From NCBI GenBank assembly GCA_947175265.1, contig CAMWMD010000002.1, positions 62,001 through 126,000 on the forward strand: a stretch of 64,000 nt of DNA, written 5' to 3'. The position numbers were made by a program, and so were the translations under genes. This stretch comes from an uncultured Porphyromonadaceae bacterium. Its GTDB lineage: Bacteria > Bacteroidota > Bacteroidia > Bacteroidales > Muribaculaceae. Every line of letters starts with the position of its first letter. The first letter of the stretch is position 1. This document shows positions 17,977 to 26,924 of this stretch, piece by piece. Under the pieces are notes generated by a model. It searched no databases, was not told the DNA's origin, and saw nothing but the letters and a program-made list of their open reading frames with translations.

Positions 17977-18068
17977 ACGCGAAATAAGCAAACCATGAAC
18001 GAGTAGGCTGCATTCATGCCAATATCTGTCAGGAATACATGCTGCTCTAAAAAACTAACCTATCAGCA

Positions 18069-20030
18069 ATGAACGAGCTTGATACGAATGCGTCCCTTGC
18101 GGACGATGTTACCCGTCAGGACGCTCCCGAAGCGACTGATGCCCCTGTTGCAGCCGATGCAGTGACATCGGATAAGTCAGAAAAAACAGCAGCCGATATT
18201 GTCGCGGTGACCGCCGTCACTGTAGACGACAGCGGTGTGCATCTTCTCGCGGTGGAGCCCGCAGGCGAGGATGCTGTCCCCGGCTCTCTTAAAGCCGGAG
18301 ATCTGGCGCGTGCTTACCATGCTATGTCTAAACCCGAACTCCTTGAATCCCTGAAGGGAATCCTGGAGTCTGGAAATCTTGAGGCTCACAAAGAGGTGGC
18401 TCTCATCAAGCAGGTATTCTACACGATCCACAACAAGGAGATTACCTCCCAGATGGAGGCGTTTGTTGCTGAAGGCAATTTGCCGGAGGATTTCTCCTCC
18501 ACTCCCGATGAGTGCGAGGCTGCCATGAAATCCCTCCTTGCCGATTTCCGCGAGAAGAGGAATGTATATCTCGAGCAGAAGGAGGAGGAGAGGCGTGCAA
18601 ATCTTGAACAGAAGAAGAACATAATCGCCGAACTCCGCACAATTGCGGATGATATCGACAATATCAATCTCCATTATTCTAAATTCCAGCAGCTCCAGCA
18701 GGATTTCAAGAATATCGGTGAAGTGCCCGCAGGGTTTGACAACGAGATTTGGAAAGACTATCAGGCGGCTGTCGAGCAGTTCTACGATCGTCTGAAGATG
18801 AACAAGGAATTGCGCGACCTCGACTTCAAGAAGAATCTTGAATTGAAGACAATAATTGTGGAGAAGGCTCAGGAACTCGCCGAACTTCCCGACCCCGTGG
18901 AGGCTTTCAGAAAACTTCAGGTGCTTCATGACCAGTTCAGGGAGATAGGTCCTGTGGCAAGGGAGATTCGTGAGGAGATATGGACACGCTTCAAGGATGC
19001 CTCTACAGTAATCAATAAGCGTCATCAGGATTTCTTCCAGGCACGTAAGGCTGCCGAGCAGGAGAATGAGACTGCCAAGACTGCGCTATGTGAGAAAGCG
19101 GAGGCAATAGATTATTCATCATTCAAGAATTTCAGCGACTGGGACAATGCCACAAAGGAATTTCTTGCTCTTCAGCAGGAATGGAAAGGTCTCGGATTCG
19201 CCTCAAGGAAAGCCAACAACCTTCTTTTCGCACGTTTCCGCAAGGCTTGCGATGATTTCTTCACTGCGAAGGCCGATTATTTCCGCCAGACTAAGGAGGA
19301 ACTTAAGGATAATCTCGCCCGCAAGGAGGCTCTTTGCGAGAAGGCAGAGGCTCTGAAGGATAAGTTTGCCGAGAAGGGTGCCTTCGAGCAGATTCAGGCT
19401 TTGCAGAAGGAATGGAAGACTATAGGGGTCGTGAAGCGTAAACAGGCCGATGAGGTGTGGAAGCGTTTCAGCGCGGCTGTAGATGCCTTCTATGATGCCC
19501 GCAAGAAGCTATTCTCAGGCCGTCGTGATGAGGAGTCGGAAAATCTCAAGGCAAAACAGGAGATAATAAGCAAACTCAAGGCAATCTCTGAAGAGGCCGA
19601 CAGAAAGGATGTCATCGACCAGATACGCTCGCTTCAGGGTGAATGGCAGAAAATCGGTCATGTGCCTTTCCGCCACAAGGATTCAATCAACGGTGATTAT
19701 CGCAAGGAACTCGACCGTCTTTTCGGTGCTTTCGACGTGAGGGAGTCGCGCCAGCGCATGCGCAGATTCGAAGGCGAGGTGAAGAAGATGGAGGGCGACG
19801 AGACAAAGCGTGAACGCGACAGGCTCATGAGGGCTATGGAAAGCCGTCAGGCTGAGTTGAAGACTATTGAGAACAATCTCGGATTCTTCAACGTCAAGTC
19901 ATCTGCCGGCAACTCGATGCTCAAGGAGTTTGAGAAAAAGATGCAGAAGATAAAAGACGATATCGCCCAGATTAAGGAAAAGATAGCATTCCTCGACCGC
20001 CAGAAGAAAGAGGCGGCCAAGGAGAATTGA
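18069..20030 (+). CDS. DUF349 domain-containing protein
   Basis: Large, charged, cytoplasmic, mostly helical protein of 653 residues. The first 90 residues are acidic and low-complexity (D, A, T rich). From about residue 170 on there are several copies of a roughly 70-residue helical repeat with the recurring pattern W-K-x-I-G (EWKTIGVVKRKQADEVWKRF, EWQKIGHVPFRHKDSI, EWKGLGFASRKANNLLFARF), the DUF349 signature. The C-terminal 80 residues form a likely coiled coil. Molecular function is not established. It has its own promoter and a strong terminator, so it is probably monocistronic. Confidence 0.92.
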   Translation: MNELDTNASLADDVTRQDAPEATDAPVAADAVTSDKSEKTAADIVAVTAVTVDDSGVHLLAVEPAGEDAVPGSLKAGDLARAYHAMSKPELLESLKGILESGNLEAHKEVALIKQVFYTIHNKEITSQMEAFVAEGNLPEDFSSTPDECEAAMKSLLADFREKRNVYLEQKEEERRANLEQKKNIIAELRTIADDIDNINLHYSKFQQLQQDFKNIGEVPAGFDNEIWKDYQAAVEQFYDRLKMNKELRDLDFKKNLELKTIIVEKAQELAELPDPVEAFRKLQVLHDQFREIGPVAREIREEIWTRFKDASTVINKRHQDFFQARKAAEQENETAKTALCEKAEAIDYSSFKNFSDWDNATKEFLALQQEWKGLGFASRKANNLLFARFRKACDDFFTAKADYFRQTKEELKDNLARKEALCEKAEALKDKFAEKGAFEQIQALQKEWKTIGVVKRKQADEVWKRFSAAVDAFYDARKKLFSGRRDEESENLKAKQEIISKLKAISEEADRKDVIDQIRSLQGEWQKIGHVPFRHKDSINGDYRKELDRLFGAFDVRESRQRMRRFEGEVKKMEGDETKRERDRLMRAMESRQAELKTIENNLGFFNVKSSAGNSMLKEFEKKMQKIKDDIAQIKEKIAFLDRQKKEAAKEN

Positions 20031-20051
20031 TTCGGCCGGCACGATATAAAG

Positions 20052-20087
20052 GGGACGGCATCGGGTTAAAAGCGCCGATGCCGTCCC
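20052..20087 (+). terminator. Terminator after the DUF349 gene
   Basis: 13-base perfect inverted repeat (20052-20064 and 20075-20087) of GGGACGGCATCGG, followed by TTCGGTTTTTATTT. Confidence 0.88.
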
Positions 20088-20142
20088 TTCGGTTTTTATT
20101 TCTGTGCAATACATTCCGATTTTGTTTTGTTATTAAGATAGG

Positions 20143-20754
20143 ATGAAATCATTTCTTATTATACCGATAATTATATGCTCCCTGTCCGCCACTCCCGTAT
20201 TGGCGGATACGGCTATGCCTGAGGTATGGGAGCAATGTGCCCGTCTCGCCCAGAATGGAGATGCGGAGGCACAGTACCGCCTTGCCGTGATGTATCGTGA
20301 AGGCAGGATTGTGGGTGAGAATCAGGCCGAGGCATTCTATTGGTTCCGGAAATCGGCATCAAACGGTAATGGCGACGCCATGTATGAGGTAGGACGCTGT
20401 TTCCGTGACGGACTTGGCGTAATTGCCGACAACCGCATAGCCGCCGAGAATTTCTGGAGAGCCGCCGAAAGGGGCAATCCGGAGGGTGCCTATTGCTACG
20501 CAGAGATGTTGCGCGACGGTAAAGGTGTGCCGCAGGATAAAGGTAAGGCCTACAAGTGGTTCTCGAAGGCAGCTGAAAAAGGGTATGCAGATGCCGAAAG
20601 GCAGGCCCACCTCCTGAGTTCTTACGCGAAGGTCAGTAAGGGCACCGCACACCAAAAGACCTCTTCCTTACGACACAAAAATGATGGAAAAGTGAAAAAT
20701 GCCACATCGAAACACAGGCAACACCGGGGAAGGCCGAAACAGAAACGAAAATAA
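20143..20754 (+). CDS. Sel1-like repeat protein, exported, basic tail
   Basis: Signal peptide (residues 1-21, ending VLA) followed by about three Sel1-like helical repeats (residues 40-150; typical AQYRLAVMYREGRIV, AMYEVGRCFRDGLGV and AYCYAEMLRDGKGVPQD). The last 50 residues are lysine/arginine-rich with a GRPKQKRK end, unusual for a periplasmic repeat protein and suggestive of binding to an acidic partner. Such repeats mediate protein-protein contacts. It lies 10 bases upstream of serB, so cotranscription is likely although no functional link is evident. Confidence 0.85.
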   Translation: MKSFLIIPIIICSLSATPVLADTAMPEVWEQCARLAQNGDAEAQYRLAVMYREGRIVGENQAEAFYWFRKSASNGNGDAMYEVGRCFRDGLGVIADNRIAAENFWRAAERGNPEGAYCYAEMLRDGKGVPQDKGKAYKWFSKAAEKGYADAERQAHLLSSYAKVSKGTAHQKTSSLRHKNDGKVKNATSKHRQHRGRPKQKRK

Positions 20755-20763
20755 AACAACAAT

Positions 20764-22068
20764 ATGTCAGACCAACTTAACGAAAGTAAAAATTCAGAGT
20801 TTCCTGAAACTAAAAGGGAACTCATTCTCATAAACATCTCCGGAGCCGACAAAAGCGGCCTTACTGCCGCTCTGACGGAGATTCTCGCCAGATATGATGC
20901 CACGATTCTTGACATCGGCCAGGCCGACATACACCATACACTGTCGCTTGGTATCCTGTTCATGACCGATAGCCGCCGGAGCGGTGAGATCGTGAAGGAG
21001 TTGCTCTTCACCACAAATGCGCTGAAGGTGCAGGTGTCTTTCCAGATTATCAGCGAGGAGGAGTATGACGACTGGGTGAGCCGTCAGGGTAAGAACAGAT
21101 ATATCATCACCATTCTTGGACGAAAGATTACTGCGCGACAGATATGTGCCACCTCCAAGGTGATAAGCGAACAGGGGCTTAATATCGATGCTATTTCGCG
21201 TCTGACCGGTCGTATCCCGCTCGATGAGGGTGAGCAGCCCGCGACAAAGGCCTGCATAGAGTTCTCCGTGCGTGGCACACCCATTGACCAGTTGCAGATG
21301 AAAAGCGACCTCATGCGTCTCTCCCGCGAGTTGAATTACGACATCTCCATGCAGGAAGACACCATCTACCGCCGTTCACGCCGCCTTATCTGCTTTGATA
21401 TGGATTCCACACTTATCCGTACGGAGGTAATCGACGAATTGGCCGACCGTGCCGGAGTCGGGGAAGAGGTCAGGGCCATTACAGAGGCGGCCATGCGCGG
21501 TGAGATAGATTTCCAGGAGAGTTTCAAACGCCGTGTAGCACTTCTGAAGGGTCTTGACGTGAGCGTCATGAAGGAGATTGCCGAGAATCTACCCATCACG
21601 GAGGGTGTGGAGCGAATGATGAAGGTACTCAACCGTTCGGGCTACAAGACTGCCATCCTGTCGGGTGGTTTCACCTATTTCGGAAATTACCTTAAGCAAA
21701 AGTATAATTTCGATTACGTCTATGCCAACGAGTTGGAGATAGGTCCCGACGGCAAACTTACGGGGCGTTATCTCGGCGACATCGTAGACGGAAGACGCAA
21801 GAAGGAATTGCTTCGCCTCCTAGCCCAGGTCGAGAATATCGACATAGCGCAGACCATAGCAGTAGGGGATGGAGCCAACGATCTCCCGATGCTTTCGGAG
21901 GCCGGCCTCGGCATAGCCTTCCATGCCAAGCCAAAGGTCAAGGCCGAGGCTGAGCAGAGCATCTCCACCATCGGTATAGACGGTGTGTTGTATTTCCTCG
22001 GATTCAAGGATTCCTACATATCTCCCGCCTCCCCCACAGTGCCGACTCCGGCCGCTTCCGGCAACTGA
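20764..22068 (+). CDS. serB: Phosphoserine phosphatase with two N-terminal ACT domains
   Basis: Last step of serine synthesis: hydrolyses phosphoserine. The N-terminal half has two ACT-like regulatory modules (about 18-95 and 110-185; LILINISGADKSGLTAAL and YIITILGRKITARQICAT), which in this family usually sense an amino acid. The HAD phosphatase domain begins at CFDMDSTLI with the nucleophile Asp212 and Asp214, then LSGGFTYFG and GDGANDLPML. The 434-residue length matches the ACT-ACT-SerB architecture found in mycobacteria and Bacteroidetes. Follows the Sel1 gene by 9 bases. Confidence 0.94.
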   Translation: MSDQLNESKNSEFPETKRELILINISGADKSGLTAALTEILARYDATILDIGQADIHHTLSLGILFMTDSRRSGEIVKELLFTTNALKVQVSFQIISEEEYDDWVSRQGKNRYIITILGRKITARQICATSKVISEQGLNIDAISRLTGRIPLDEGEQPATKACIEFSVRGTPIDQLQMKSDLMRLSRELNYDISMQEDTIYRRSRRLICFDMDSTLIRTEVIDELADRAGVGEEVRAITEAAMRGEIDFQESFKRRVALLKGLDVSVMKEIAENLPITEGVERMMKVLNRSGYKTAILSGGFTYFGNYLKQKYNFDYVYANELEIGPDGKLTGRYLGDIVDGRRKKELLRLLAQVENIDIAQTIAVGDGANDLPMLSEAGLGIAFHAKPKVKAEAEQSISTIGIDGVLYFLGFKDSYISPASPTVPTPAASGN

Positions 22069-22153
22069 GCGATCTCTGTTGCCGGAATAGTGCAGGCATG
22101 AACAAATGCCGCCTCCCGAACGTTTAAAAGGCATAAATTAATATCAAGTGTTT

Positions 22154-22450
22154 ATGAAAAACTTTAGAGAAATTATTAAGGAGTCTGTCCCTACTTTGGT
22201 AGTGTTCGAGCATGCCGGAATGAATGATGCCGTAGAGGTGAAATATCTCGTGAAAGACCTCAAGGATAAATTTGCCGAGAAAGCCAATATTTGGCGTGTC
22301 GACGGTTCATACAACGGTCACCTTAAGATGGAATATAAACTTGAGGAATATCCTACATACATCCTTTTCAAGGAGGGTCAGGAACTTATGCGTGAGGCCG
22401 GAAAGAAGACTGAAGCGCAACTCGAGGATATGATACAGAGGGCTCTCTGA
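22154..22450 (+). CDS. Thioredoxin-fold protein lacking the CxxC motif
   Basis: 98-residue cytoplasmic protein with a thioredoxin-like outline: a beta strand TLVVFEHAG, a helix, IWRVDG, and the cis-Pro loop EYPTYILFKEGQ followed by a C-terminal helix. The place of the redox CxxC is occupied by HAGMND, so it cannot act as a dithiol oxidoreductase. Function unknown; a chaperone or binding role is only a guess. I use ATG 22154; an in-frame GTG two codons upstream is less likely. A strong terminator follows. Confidence 0.8.
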   Translation: MKNFREIIKESVPTLVVFEHAGMNDAVEVKYLVKDLKDKFAEKANIWRVDGSYNGHLKMEYKLEEYPTYILFKEGQELMREAGKKTEAQLEDMIQRAL

Positions 22451-22473
22451 GCAGGAGTGTACTGAATACACAA

Positions 22474-22512
22474 AAGTCGCTTCGTGGGATTATCCAACCC
22501 CACGAAGTGACT
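22474..22512 (+). terminator. Terminator after the thioredoxin-fold gene
   Basis: Arms AAGTCGCTTCGTGGG (22474-22488) and CCCACGAAGTGACTT (22498-22512) with one mismatch, followed by a run of T. Confidence 0.88.
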
Positions 22513-22567
22513 TTTTTATATACTTTTCTCCTTTGTTCGATTTCTCGTGGCGTAACGTCAAACTCTT

Positions 22568-22614
22568 CCTATACCAATGTATAGGGGTAATCACTTTCGG
22601 AAACCTTAAATTTG
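22568..22614 (+). promoter_or_regulatory. Candidate operator and -7 element upstream of the patatin gene
   Basis: A 7-base inverted repeat CCTATAC-4-GTATAGG (22568-22585) lies where a -33 region would be for the perfect -7 element TAAATTTG at 22607-22614. No TTTG is seen at -33, which would suit an activator-dependent promoter, but this is inference. The leader to the ATG at 22710 would be about 90 bases. Confidence 0.35.
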
Positions 22615-22709
22615 CCAAACTAATTTTTACAACTTTTCACAAAATTCATTGTTATCAAATTATACGATTCCTTTTTCCTTAATGATAAATCTAATCTAAA
22701 CATTCCACA

Positions 22710-25040
22710 ATGAGTAATCAAGCATCTCATCCTCTGAGACGGGTCGTGTCGGCCACTTTAATCATAATTTCATTGTTCCTCTCTTCAGCATACCCACGTG
22801 AAAAGGTCGGTCTTGTGCTGAGTGGCGGCGGTGCGAAGGGCATTGCCCATGTCGGGGTAATCAAGGCGTTGGAAGATAACGATATCCCTATTGACTACGT
22901 CACCGGCACCTCTATGGGGGCCATCGTGGGGAGTCTCTACAGTTGCGGGTGGTCGCCGGAGAGGATGATGAATATGTTCACCTCTCAGGATTTCCGCAAC
23001 TGGAGCACGGGAACGGTCAACAAGAATCTGGAATACTATCTCAATACACCTGCGCCGTCGCCCAAATGGCTTTCCCTCAACATAAATTTCAAGGATTCGG
23101 CAAACAACCTGATGAGCCAGATCATACCTACCTCTTTGGTGAATCCCATACCGATGAATATTGAGTTTCTTGAAATCTTCTCCCCCTACACGGAACAATG
23201 CGGTGGAAACTTCGATAAACTGTTTGTCCCCTTCCGTTGCGTCACAAGCGACGTATACAGCAAGCATAAGATAGTGCTGAAGTCGGGCTCTCTCGGCGAC
23301 GCCGTGCGTGCTTCCATGAGTTTTCCGCTTGTGTTCAAGCCTATAGAGATAGACAATGTGCTTGTATATGACGGTGGTATATATGATAATTTCCCCGTCA
23401 ATGTGATGGAAAAGGATTTCGACCCTGAGTTCATCATCGGAGTCTCGGTGTCGTCGGCCGATACAAAGCCGATAAGGGGGGATATCTACAGCCAGTTGGA
23501 AGACATGATTATCCAGAACAACGACTATAGCCTCCCTGCAGAAAAGGGTGTCAAGATTCAGGTCCCGGTGCTTAATTTCGGTGTGCTTGATTTCGGGGCT
23601 GCACAGGAGATATACGATATAGGTTACAAGACAGGTCTCTCGATGGTCGATTCAATCAAGAAAAGACTCCCTGCCAGAGAACCCATGTCTGACGTGACGA
23701 GCCGTAGGGAGAGTTTCGCTTCTTCCACTCCGGAAGTTGTGTTCAATTCAATAGCCGTCACAGGGGCCACACCCCGACAGGCCCGTTATCTCGAATTCCT
23801 TTTCACAGGGCCGAAGAAGAAGGAGGAGCCCATGACGCTCCCGCGTGTGAAAGATTCCTACTATCGTGCCGTAGGTGGTGGAAAACTGTCTGACCTTCTT
23901 CCCCAGGCGGAATTTGGTAAAAACGGTATCGACACACTCCTGCTCAAGGCGAGCGTAAAGAATCCGTGGAGCGTGGGAGTCGGGGGATGGATCACGTCGT
24001 CCACCAACAGTATGCTGTATCTCACTTTCGGTTATCACACACTGAGTTTCAACAGCCTTGACGTTGACCTCGGCGCATGGATAGGGCAGTCGTACTATGC
24101 GGGCCAGTTGAGCGCAAAATTCGCCTTGCGCACCGCCAACCCTTCCTATATGCAACTGGAGGGTGTGGTGAGCCGTCAGAAATACTACGATTCAGAGTTG
24201 CTTTTCTATGAGACCTCCACACCGTCATTCATAACTGATATACAAGGCTTCTTCCGTCTGAACTATTGCTGGGCTCTTGGCAGAATGGCGAAAGGTTTCG
24301 CAAATATCGCTTACGGATGGGAAGGCAACAATTATTTCCCCTACAATGAGGGTGCCTTCTCCGGAGTAGACAAGGATAAGAGCCGCTATCGCATAGCAGC
24401 CTTCAAGGCCGGCGTGGAACTCAACACGCTCAACGACCAGATGTACCCGAGCGCGGGAAAAGAGTGGCTACTCAACATATTGCTGAGCCATGAGCAGAAC
24501 AGGTTCACCCCCGGTGACCCTGCACAGTCACCCACTAAATGGGAAACCCATCTTCGCGGCTCGGCAGAACTCCTCTGGAAGCACTTCTTCTCAACTCATG
24601 ACAATTTTAAGATTGGAGCAATGGTCAACGGCATTGCTACTCTACAGCAGGTCTATCAAAACTACACCGCAACGCTTATCCACGCTCCTGCGTTTGCCCC
24701 GACACCCTCGACTAAGAATTATTTCAACCCCGCATTCCGCTCCGATAATTACGGTGCGATCGGTTTCATTCCGATATGGACACCGATGACCCGCGCCCAG
24801 TTGAGGGGTGACTTCTACATGTTCTGCCCGATCAGGAACGTGGTCCCCACCGCCGATGGCATGGCGAAATACGAGCGTTGGTTCCACAAGCCTCAGTTTA
24901 TCGGTGAGGTGGCCGCCGTCTACAACTTCCCCTTTGCAAGTCTGTCGCTCTATGTCAATTATCTCTCCTCCCCGAAAGCCAATTGGAATTTCGGCATCAA
25001 TTTCGGCCTCTTCTTCCAGGCTCCGAAGATTCTGCGGTGA
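22710..25040 (+). CDS. Patatin-like phospholipase fused to an outer-membrane barrel
   Basis: Exported 776-residue protein: signal peptide about 1-28, patatin domain about 33-310, then a linker resembling a POTRA domain and a C-terminal beta-barrel of Omp85/surface-antigen type ending in phenylalanine-rich strands. Catalytic features are intact: oxyanion loop GGGAKG (39-44), nucleophile elbow GTSMG with Ser68, and DGG with Asp221. The architecture resembles PlpD-type (type Vd) autotransporters, but here the passenger may stay attached. Expected activity is lipid acyl hydrolysis at the outer membrane or cell surface. The last 44 bases overlap the 3' end of the convergent apbE gene. Confidence 0.92.
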   Translation: MSNQASHPLRRVVSATLIIISLFLSSAYPREKVGLVLSGGGAKGIAHVGVIKALEDNDIPIDYVTGTSMGAIVGSLYSCGWSPERMMNMFTSQDFRNWSTGTVNKNLEYYLNTPAPSPKWLSLNINFKDSANNLMSQIIPTSLVNPIPMNIEFLEIFSPYTEQCGGNFDKLFVPFRCVTSDVYSKHKIVLKSGSLGDAVRASMSFPLVFKPIEIDNVLVYDGGIYDNFPVNVMEKDFDPEFIIGVSVSSADTKPIRGDIYSQLEDMIIQNNDYSLPAEKGVKIQVPVLNFGVLDFGAAQEIYDIGYKTGLSMVDSIKKRLPAREPMSDVTSRRESFASSTPEVVFNSIAVTGATPRQARYLEFLFTGPKKKEEPMTLPRVKDSYYRAVGGGKLSDLLPQAEFGKNGIDTLLLKASVKNPWSVGVGGWITSSTNSMLYLTFGYHTLSFNSLDVDLGAWIGQSYYAGQLSAKFALRTANPSYMQLEGVVSRQKYYDSELLFYETSTPSFITDIQGFFRLNYCWALGRMAKGFANIAYGWEGNNYFPYNEGAFSGVDKDKSRYRIAAFKAGVELNTLNDQMYPSAGKEWLLNILLSHEQNRFTPGDPAQSPTKWETHLRGSAELLWKHFFSTHDNFKIGAMVNGIATLQQVYQNYTATLIHAPAFAPTPSTKNYFNPAFRSDNYGAIGFIPIWTPMTRAQLRGDFYMFCPIRNVVPTADGMAKYERWFHKPQFIGEVAAVYNFPFASLSLYVNYLSSPKANWNFGINFGLFFQAPKILR

Positions 25041-26028
25041 CGATGAGGGTGGAGAATCCTTCCGTCATCCAGACGGTGCTGTCGTTTCGGATAAGCATCG
25101 CGTCATAACCGAGTTTTTTCAGGAGTCTCTCGCTCTCAGCAGAGCCGACGGCCATGCATACGGTAGCCGCCGCATCTGCTTCCATTGACGAAGGTGCCAC
25201 AACGGTCGCGCTTATCACGTCTGTGGCAACCGGACGCCCCGTCACGGGTGAGATCGTGTGGCCGAACGATTTCCCTGCCGCACGGTGGAAATTCCTGTAA
25301 TTGCCCGAAGTGGCCATCCCTCCCGATTTCATGCGAACCACAGCCCCGGAGTCATGTATCACCCCCTCACTCTCTATGGGCTTGTCGACAGATATCAGCC
25401 ATCCATCCTTCCCGGGACCCTTACCCCCTACGGCTATTTCACCGCCGATTTCCACGAGGTAATCTTTCACGCCGTTACGTTCAAGCATGGCCGCTACGCA
25501 ATCGCAACCGTAACCCTTGGCTATGGCTGAGAAATTGAACTGAATCCTCCGGTCTCCCTTTATGATGCTGTCGCCTCTGAGCCTTGTTTTGCCGAAGCCC
25601 ACGAATTTGAGTATACTGTCTACTGCTGCGGTGTCGGCCGTCACTTCATGCCCTTTACCGAAACCCCAGGCTGTGATGAGGGGGGAAAGGGTAGGGTCAA
25701 ACATCCCTCCGCTTGCATCGTGGAGCCTGGCCGACCCTTTGTAGACGCTTCGGAAGTGAGCGTCTGTCTCCATGCTGTCTGCCCGGTTGATTTTACTGAT
25801 CAGGGAATTTTCGTTGAACACATTAAGGCTCTTGCCGACACCGTCAAGTACCGCGAGTATTGAATCCTCCAGTTCGGGAGCCCCTTTGAAGGTGATGTGG
25901 TAGGATGTGTTCCATATCATGCCTTCAGTGCGGGTGTAGGCTGCATCCCTGCGGCAGGAGGTGAAGATGAAAGCCAGCGAAGCCAGAGCAGCCATGAAGG
26001 ATAACATTGAGCGTAATGTCATTCTCAT
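24997..26028 (-). CDS. apbE: FAD:protein FMN transferase, lipoprotein
   Basis: Covalently attaches FMN to Thr/Ser of target flavoproteins such as Nqr or Rnf subunits; none of these targets is in the window. A lipobox (FIFTSC, Cys25) puts it on the periplasmic side of a membrane. Visible family features are NTSYHITFKG near the start, IQFNFSAIAKGYGCDCV, LVEIGGEIAVGGKGP, ATSGNYRNF and GHTISPVTGRPV, plus the C-terminal AAATVCMAVGSAE segment with metal-binding residues nearby. Length 343 residues is normal. Its 3' end overlaps the 3' end of the patatin gene, so the two messages are antisense over 44 bases. Confidence 0.95.
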   Translation of the reverse strand: MRMTLRSMLSFMAALASLAFIFTSCRRDAAYTRTEGMIWNTSYHITFKGAPELEDSILAVLDGVGKSLNVFNENSLISKINRADSMETDAHFRSVYKGSARLHDASGGMFDPTLSPLITAWGFGKGHEVTADTAAVDSILKFVGFGKTRLRGDSIIKGDRRIQFNFSAIAKGYGCDCVAAMLERNGVKDYLVEIGGEIAVGGKGPGKDGWLISVDKPIESEGVIHDSGAVVRMKSGGMATSGNYRNFHRAAGKSFGHTISPVTGRPVATDVISATVVAPSSMEADAAATVCMAVGSAESERLLKKLGYDAMLIRNDSTVWMTEGFSTLIVTAESSEPGRRGRN

Positions 26029-26087
26029 TTTTGTGAAAATTTGTAGATTTGAAAATATCTAATGGAATTTTTGTGAAAAATTCAATG

Positions 26088-26119
26088 CAAAGTTAGCAAA
26101 AATCAATTATAATTTCTAA
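26088..26119 (-). promoter_or_regulatory. Candidate promoter of apbE
   Basis: Minus strand TAACTTTG (26095-26088), with TTAG in place of TTTG at the -33 position 20 bases upstream. A plus-strand -7 match (TAAATTTG, 26117-26124) overlaps it and could serve the divergent DJ-1 gene. Confidence 0.5.
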
Positions 26120-26247
26120 ATTTGTCGGCGATTGCCCACGCCAGTTGCGCTACGGGTCTATCCGGAGTGATTTTTTCCCTACTCCGAAATGAAATTGTTT
26201 ACTACTATAACCGAAATTTTTTACCTTATTTAATTTAACCTGTTATT

Positions 26248-26835
26248 ATGAAGGAATCATTCTTATTTCTTGCTGAGGGCTTTGAGGAGATAGAGGCCCT
26301 GACAGCGGTTGACGTCTTGCGTCGAGCCGGCATCCCTGTCAAGACCGTCTCCCTTACTACAGCCCTTCAGGTGAGCGGTGCGCATGGTGTCACAGTGACC
26401 GCCGACCTTATTTTTGACAACACGCTATTCTCAAATCCCGAGTGGCTGATACTCCCCGGCGGAATGCCCGGCGCCATGAACCTCTATGAGTTCACCCCGC
26501 TTCATGGTCTGCTGAAAAATCAGATTGACTCACCCTCGGGACGCATCGCCGCTATATGTGCCGCACCCTTGGTGCTTGGTCAGTTGGGGCTTCTCGAAGG
26601 GAGAAAGGTCACCTGCTATCCCGGATTCGAGAATTATATGAAAGGTGCCGAGATTGTAAACGCTCCCGTTGTGACCGACGACAAGTTCGTGCTTGCAAAC
26701 GGCCCCTCCACAGCACTCCAATGGGCTCTTACGATTGTGAGCGAGACAAAAGGTAAGGAGGTAGCTACAGAGATAGCCAACGGAATGCTGCTCTATCCTA
26801 AGGCAAATGCCGGCCTCGGCACATATTTCGGATAA
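26248..26835 (+). CDS. DJ-1/PfpI family protein
   Basis: Small cytoplasmic protein of the DJ-1 (YajL/PARK7) branch, linked in the family to handling of glyoxals or oxidative damage. The conserved pair is present: Glu16 in EGFEEIEAL and the nucleophilic Cys104 in IAAICAAPLVL. The 195-residue length and the ending PKANAGLGTYFG fit bacterial DJ-1 proteins. Upstream it shares a divergent intergenic region with apbE; downstream a hairpin separates it from the YigZ gene. The exact substrate is not determined by the sequence. Confidence 0.92.
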   Translation: MKESFLFLAEGFEEIEALTAVDVLRRAGIPVKTVSLTTALQVSGAHGVTVTADLIFDNTLFSNPEWLILPGGMPGAMNLYEFTPLHGLLKNQIDSPSGRIAAICAAPLVLGQLGLLEGRKVTCYPGFENYMKGAEIVNAPVVTDDKFVLANGPSTALQWALTIVSETKGKEVATEIANGMLLYPKANAGLGTYFG

Positions 26836-26874
26836 TACCGGCATGTAATACTCGGTAAGAGTACACGTTATAAT

Positions 26875-26905
26875 GGAAGGAGATACCCTGTCGGGATCTC
26901 CTTCC
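26875..26905 (+). terminator. Terminator after the DJ-1 gene
   Basis: Arms GGAAGGAGAT (26875-26884) and ATCTCCTTCC (26896-26905) with an inner CCC/GGG extension, followed by GTTTT. Confidence 0.75.
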
Positions 26906-26924
26906 GTTTTACAAAACCATACAG

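Noticed and set aside
18177-19025. Minus-strand frame (282 residues) inside the DUF349 gene
   Set aside because: Antisense shadow; the plus-strand repeats are clear.
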